Assembly: GCA_003052455.1 (NCBI GenBank)
Contig: QAPD01000026.1
Span: 1 to 64,000, forward strand
Source of the DNA: Sphaerisporangium cinnabarinum
GTDB taxonomy: Bacteria > Actinomycetota > Actinomycetes > Actinomycetales > Cellulomonadaceae
Reading direction: 5' to 3'
DNA: 64,000 nucleotides
Numbering within the stretch: position 1 is the stretch's first letter; each line of letters begins with the position of its first letter. This document shows, in pieces, positions 60,510-64,000 of the stretch. A model generated the notes under the pieces. It made no database searches. It was not told where the DNA came from and saw only the letters and a program-made list of their open reading frames with translations. The translations under genes were made by a program, and so were the position numbers.

Positions 60510-62279
60510 ATGACGCAGGCACCGACTGCGCCCGAGGCCACGGACGGCAGCACTCCTCCCGCCCGTCCGCCGCGGCCCGCCGAGCGCCCGGCCCGGACGC
60601 CGGGAGACCGCCCCGCGCGCGCCGCACGGCCGAACGGGCAGTGGAAGGTCGACGGCACCGAGCCGCTCAACGCGAACGAGAAGTGGAAGCAGGAGGACGG
60701 CGGCCTGTCCGTCCGCGAGCGCATCGAGACGGTCTACGCGCGCGACGGCTTCGACTCCATCCCCGGCGACGACCTCCACGGGCGCTTCCGCTGGTGGGGC
60801 CTGTACACGCAGCGCAAGCCCGGGATCGACGGCGGCCGGACCGCGACGCTCGAGCCGCACGAGCTCGAGGACCGGTACTTCATGCTCCGGGTCCGCATCG
60901 ACGGCGGGGCGCTCACGACCGAGCAGCTCCGCGTCGTCGCGGGCATCTCCACGGAGTTCGCCCGCGACAGCGCGGACATCACCGACCGCCAGAACATCCA
61001 GCTCCACTGGGTCGAGGTCGAGGACGTCCCCGAGATCTGGCGCCGCCTGGAGTCCGTCGGGCTGCAGACGACCGAGGCGTGCGGCGACGTCCCGCGCGTC
61101 GTGCTCGGCAGCCCGGTCGCGGGCATCGCCGCCGACGAGCTCATCGACATCGGCCCGGCCGTCGCGGGGATCACCGAGAAGTACATCGGCGTCCCCGAGC
61201 TCGCGAACCTGCCGCGCAAGTTCAAGACGGCGCTCACCGGCCACCCGAGCCAGGACGTCGTCCACGAGATCAACGACGTCGCGTTCGTCGCGCACCGCCA
61301 CCCCGAGCTGGGCGTCGGGTTCGACCTGTGGGTCGGCGGCGGGCTGTCCGCGAACCCGCGCCTCGGGGAGCGCCTCGGGGCGTTCGTCACCGAGGAGCAG
61401 GTGCCCGACGTGTGGCACGGCGTCGTGCAGATCTTCCGCGACTACGGCTACCGCCGGCTGCGCAACAAGGCGCGCCTGAAGTTCCTGCTCGCCGACTGGG
61501 GGCCGGAGAAGTTCCGGGAGGTGCTCGAGACCGAGTACCTCGGGTACGCGCTGCCCGACGGGCCGCCGGCGCCCAAGCCGTCCGTCCCCGGTGACCACGT
61601 GGGCGTGCACAAGCAGAAGGACGGGCTCAACTACGTCGGTGCGGCCCCGTACGTCGGGCGCGTGTCCGGCACGATCCTCGCCAACGTCGCCGACCTGGCG
61701 GAGTCCGTCGGGTCGCACCGCGTGCGCCTCACGCCGCACCAGAAGCTCCTGGTGCTCGACGTGCCGGACGAGCACGTCGAGCACGTCGTGTCGACGCTCC
61801 AGGAGAACGGCCTCGACGCCCGGCCGAGCCCGTTCCGGCGCAGCACGATCGCGTGCACCGGCATCGAGTACTGCAAGCTCGCGATCGTCGACACGAAGGA
61901 CACCGCGACCACGACGATCGACGAGCTCGAGCAGCGCCTCGGCGACCTGTCCCAGATGAAGCCGCTCTCCCTGCACGTCAACGGCTGCCCCAACTCGTGC
62001 GCGCGCATCCAGACGGCGGACATCGGCCTCAAGGGCCAGCTCGTCATGGACGACGACGGTCAGCAGGTCCCCGGCTTCCAGGTCCACCTGGGCGGCGGGC
62101 TGGCCTCCGACGACCGCGAGCTCGCGGGGATGGGCCGGACCGTCCGCGGGCTCAAGGTGACCGCGGACGACCTCACCGACTACGTCGAGCGCGTCGTCCG
62201 GCGCTACGAGAGCGACAAGGACGGGTCCGAGACGTTCGCCGAGTGGGCGCACCGCGCGGACGAGGAGGCGCTCCGATGA
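60510..62279 (+). CDS. Assimilatory sulfite (or nitrite) reductase, ferredoxin-type
   Basis: This 589-residue siroheme/[4Fe-4S] enzyme has ferredoxin-reductase-like half-domains (about residues 100-165 and 380-445). Siroheme-binding segments follow, with cluster ligands CTGIEYC (Cys449, Cys455) and NGCPNSC (Cys493, Cys497). The N-terminal 45 residues are a disordered Pro/Arg tail. The following APS reductase and CysD, plus the Cys leader, favour sulfite to sulfide reduction (mycobacterial NirA/SirA type) over nitrite. The stop overlaps the cysH ATG (ATGA). Confidence 0.93.
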   Translation: MTQAPTAPEATDGSTPPARPPRPAERPARTPGDRPARAARPNGQWKVDGTEPLNANEKWKQEDGGLSVRERIETVYARDGFDSIPGDDLHGRFRWWGLYTQRKPGIDGGRTATLEPHELEDRYFMLRVRIDGGALTTEQLRVVAGISTEFARDSADITDRQNIQLHWVEVEDVPEIWRRLESVGLQTTEACGDVPRVVLGSPVAGIAADELIDIGPAVAGITEKYIGVPELANLPRKFKTALTGHPSQDVVHEINDVAFVAHRHPELGVGFDLWVGGGLSANPRLGERLGAFVTEEQVPDVWHGVVQIFRDYGYRRLRNKARLKFLLADWGPEKFREVLETEYLGYALPDGPPAPKPSVPGDHVGVHKQKDGLNYVGAAPYVGRVSGTILANVADLAESVGSHRVRLTPHQKLLVLDVPDEHVEHVVSTLQENGLDARPSPFRRSTIACTGIEYCKLAIVDTKDTATTTIDELEQRLGDLSQMKPLSLHVNGCPNSCARIQTADIGLKGQLVMDDDGQQVPGFQVHLGGGLASDDRELAGMGRTVRGLKVTADDLTDYVERVVRRYESDKDGSETFAEWAHRADEEALR

Positions 62280-63154
62280 CCGCGGACCTGACCGGCGGGC
62301 CCGGTGCACCCGCGAGCACCGACCCGCTCGCGGCGCTGCGCGCCGCGGCCCGTGCCCGGACCGAGCAGCGCGAGAGCGCGAAGGCCGCGCACCACGCGGA
62401 GCGCGCTCAGCACGGCAGGGCCAAGCGGTCCCTCGACGAGCTGCGCGAGATCGCGCGCCGCGGCGCCGAGCTGCTGCACGGCGCCGGCACGCCCGGTGTC
62501 GAGGGGGCGACCCGCCCGGAGGCGACGGCCGAGGAGGTCATCGCCTGGGCGGCGCGCGAGTTCGGGACCTCCGTCGCAGTCGCGTGCTCCATGGCCGACG
62601 CCGTGCTCCCCCACGTCGTGGCGGCGCAGATCCCGTGGGTCGACGTGCTGTTCCTCGACACGGGCTACCACTTCGCCGAGACCGTCGGGACGCGCGACGC
62701 CGTCGAGCAGCAGATGGACGTGACGATCGTCGACGTCCGGCCCGAGCTCACGGTCGCCCAGCAGGACGCGGCGCACGGCAAGGACCTGTTCGGCCGCGAC
62801 CCGGAGCTGTGCTGCCAGCTGCGCAAGGTCGAGCCGCTGCACCGCACGCTCGCGGGCTACGAGGTGTGGGTCACGGGCGTGCGTCGCGACGAGGCGCCGA
62901 CCCGGACGAGCACCCCGCTCGTGACGTTCGACGAGAAGAACGGGCTCGTGAAGATCAACCCGCTCGCGGCCTGGTCGTTCGACGACCTGCTCGCGTACGC
63001 CGCGCGGCACCAGGTGATCCTCAACCCCCTGCTGAACGACGGCTACCCGTCGATCGGCTGCCAGCCGTGCACCCGGCGCGTCGCGCCGGGCGAGGACCCG
63101 AGGGCCGGCCGCTGGGCAGGGCTCGACAAGACAGAGTGCGGACTCCACGGATGA
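62276..63154 (+). CDS. cysH: APS reductase (adenylyl-sulfate reductase, thioredoxin-dependent)
   Basis: This 292-residue PP-loop-fold protein carries the cluster motif CCQLRKVEPL (tandem Cys near residue 180) and SIGCQPCT (Cys pair near residue 262). These mark [4Fe-4S] enzymes that use APS rather than PAPS. The catalytic ECGLH is at the C terminus (KTECGLHG). About 60 N-terminal residues are helical and Ala/Arg-rich. It reduces APS to sulfite, which the preceding enzyme reduces further. Its ATG and stop overlap both neighbours by 4 bp. Confidence 0.95.
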   Translation: MTADLTGGPGAPASTDPLAALRAAARARTEQRESAKAAHHAERAQHGRAKRSLDELREIARRGAELLHGAGTPGVEGATRPEATAEEVIAWAAREFGTSVAVACSMADAVLPHVVAAQIPWVDVLFLDTGYHFAETVGTRDAVEQQMDVTIVDVRPELTVAQQDAAHGKDLFGRDPELCCQLRKVEPLHRTLAGYEVWVTGVRRDEAPTRTSTPLVTFDEKNGLVKINPLAAWSFDDLLAYAARHQVILNPLLNDGYPSIGCQPCTRRVAPGEDPRAGRWAGLDKTECGLHG

Positions 63155-64000
63155 GGACGGGCATGACGACCATCGACCTGACGACCGACGCGCCGGGCTC
63201 CCCCGGCGCCTCCGCCGACGCGGGCACCGCGCCCGCCGCGGCGCTCCCCGGCGGCCGCCGCCTCGCCCAGCTCGACGCGCTCGAGAGCGAGGGCATCCAC
63301 ATCGTGCGGGAGGTCGTCGCCGAGTTCGAGCGGCCGGTCCTGCTGTTCAGCGGGGGCAAGGACTCCGTGGTGATGCTGCACCTCGCGGTCAAGGCGTTCG
63401 CGCCCGGGCCCGTGCCGTTCCCCGTGCTGCACGTGGACACGGGGCACAACTTCCCCGAGGTGCTGGCCTACCGCGACGCCACGGCCGAGCGCCTCGGCCT
63501 GCGCCTCGAGGTCGCGCGCGTGCAGGACTACATCGACGACGGCCGGCTGCGCGAGCGCGCCGACGGCACGCGCAACCCGCTCCAGACGCAGCCGCTCCTC
63601 GACGCCATCTCGGGGCACCGGTTCGACGCCGTGTTCGGCGGCGGCCGCCGCGACGAGGAGAAGGCGCGCGCCAAGGAGCGCGTGTTCTCCCTGCGCGACG
63701 AGTTCGGCCAGTGGGACCCGCGCAACCAGCGCCCCGAGCTGTGGAACCTCTACAACGGGCGGCACCGCCCGGGCGAGCACGTGCGCGTCTTCCCGCTGTC
63801 GAACTGGACCGAGCTCGACGTGTGGCGCTACATCGCGCGCGAGCGCATCGAGCTCCCCGGGCTCTACTACGCGCACGAGCGCGAGGTGTTCGACCGCGAC
63901 GGGATGCTGCTCGCCGTCGGGCCGTACTCCGCGCCCCGCACGGACGCCGAGGCCGCGTCGCTGCGGACGGAGACCGTGCGCTACCGGACGGTGGGCGACA
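63151..64000 (+). CDS. cysD: Sulfate adenylyltransferase subunit 2 (3' end outside window)
   Basis: The first 283 residues of CysD, the small ATP-sulfurylase subunit, are present. PP-loop SGGKDSVVMLHL lies near residue 67. HVDTGHNFPEVLAYRD, FGGGRRDEEKARAKERVFS and FPLSNWTELDVWRYI follow, all typical. ATG 63151 overlaps the cysH stop; ATG 63163 (MTTIDLTTD) is an alternative. A 35-residue Ala/Gly/Pro tail precedes the conserved domain. It makes APS from sulfate and ATP with CysN, which is expected just past the window end. Confidence 0.94.
   Translation, partial: MRTGMTTIDLTTDAPGSPGASADAGTAPAAALPGGRRLAQLDALESEGIHIVREVVAEFERPVLLFSGGKDSVVMLHLAVKAFAPGPVPFPVLHVDTGHNFPEVLAYRDATAERLGLRLEVARVQDYIDDGRLRERADGTRNPLQTQPLLDAISGHRFDAVFGGGRRDEEKARAKERVFSLRDEFGQWDPRNQRPELWNLYNGRHRPGEHVRVFPLSNWTELDVWRYIARERIELPGLYYAHEREVFDRDGMLLAVGPYSAPRTDAEAASLRTETVRYRTVGD

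Overview
This is about 64 kb of very GC-rich chromosomal DNA with dense genes, many GTG starts and almost no non-coding space. Gene families and gene order point to an actinobacterium of the Micrococcales, most like Cellulosimicrobium, Cellulomonas or Isoptericola. That genus guess is inference. I see no tRNA, rRNA, CRISPR array, insertion sequence or prophage. This is ordinary chromosome with a few accessory modules.

Layout. 1-4.6 kb: stress protein (partial), soluble MgtE-like/CBS protein with a DUF1003 partner, maleylpyruvate-isomerase-family protein and Mrp ATPase. 5-8.2 kb: MacA/MacB-type ABC operon. 8.3-11.6 kb: DeoR regulator and a single-chain GalT-GalK fusion (Leloir pathway). 11.6-16.7 kb: exonuclease III, an MFS protein with an in-frame repeat, and an ABC-2 exporter whose two ATPases resemble the halves of YbhF. 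16.7-20.7 kb: one-carbon genes glyA-folD (ZTP riboswitch), GNAT and purU. 20.8-25 kb: sugar ABC importer (ChvE/GguA/GguB type). 25.2 kb: a 9-bp minisatellite. 26-32.2 kb: a 2063-residue secreted amylopullulanase with two GH13 catalytic domains. 32.5-36.1 kb: a fused, asymmetric full ABC exporter. 36.3-38.6 kb: mdh and icd. 39-47.6 kb: MIP channel, DUF3017 protein, flavin oxidoreductase, purH (second ZTP riboswitch), MFS/ArsR pair, purN and a membrane protein. 47.7-51.3 kb: PerM-like protein, sucD and sucC. 51.4-60.1 kb: HTH/Clp-N pair, DUF5996, DUF6518, PcrA/UvrD helicase, DUF456, and a PadR regulator with an alpha/beta hydrolase. 60.2 kb to the end: assimilatory sulfate reduction (sulfite reductase, APS reductase, CysD) behind a short Cys-rich leader peptide.

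How it works together. Three themes recur. One-carbon and purine metabolism (glyA, folD, purU, purH, purN) is tied together by two ZTP riboswitches. The TCA genes icd and sucCD share a 14-bp motif in their promoter regions. Carbohydrate use combines an extracellular starch/pullulan enzyme, a sugar ABC importer and the gal fusion, each with a recognisable operator-like element. The sulfate operon carries a promoter-embedded 15-bp palindrome and a leader peptide with four Cys codons near its stop, suggesting repression plus cysteine-sensed attenuation.

A further pattern is leaderless transcription: at least ten genes have a TANNNT -10 element exactly 6-7 nt upstream of the start codon with no Shine-Dalgarno. 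The strongest second-look items are the gal fusion, the cys leader, the HTH/Clp-N promoter with two palindromes, the shared icd/sucC motif, and the MFS/ArsR module lying between purN and purH.
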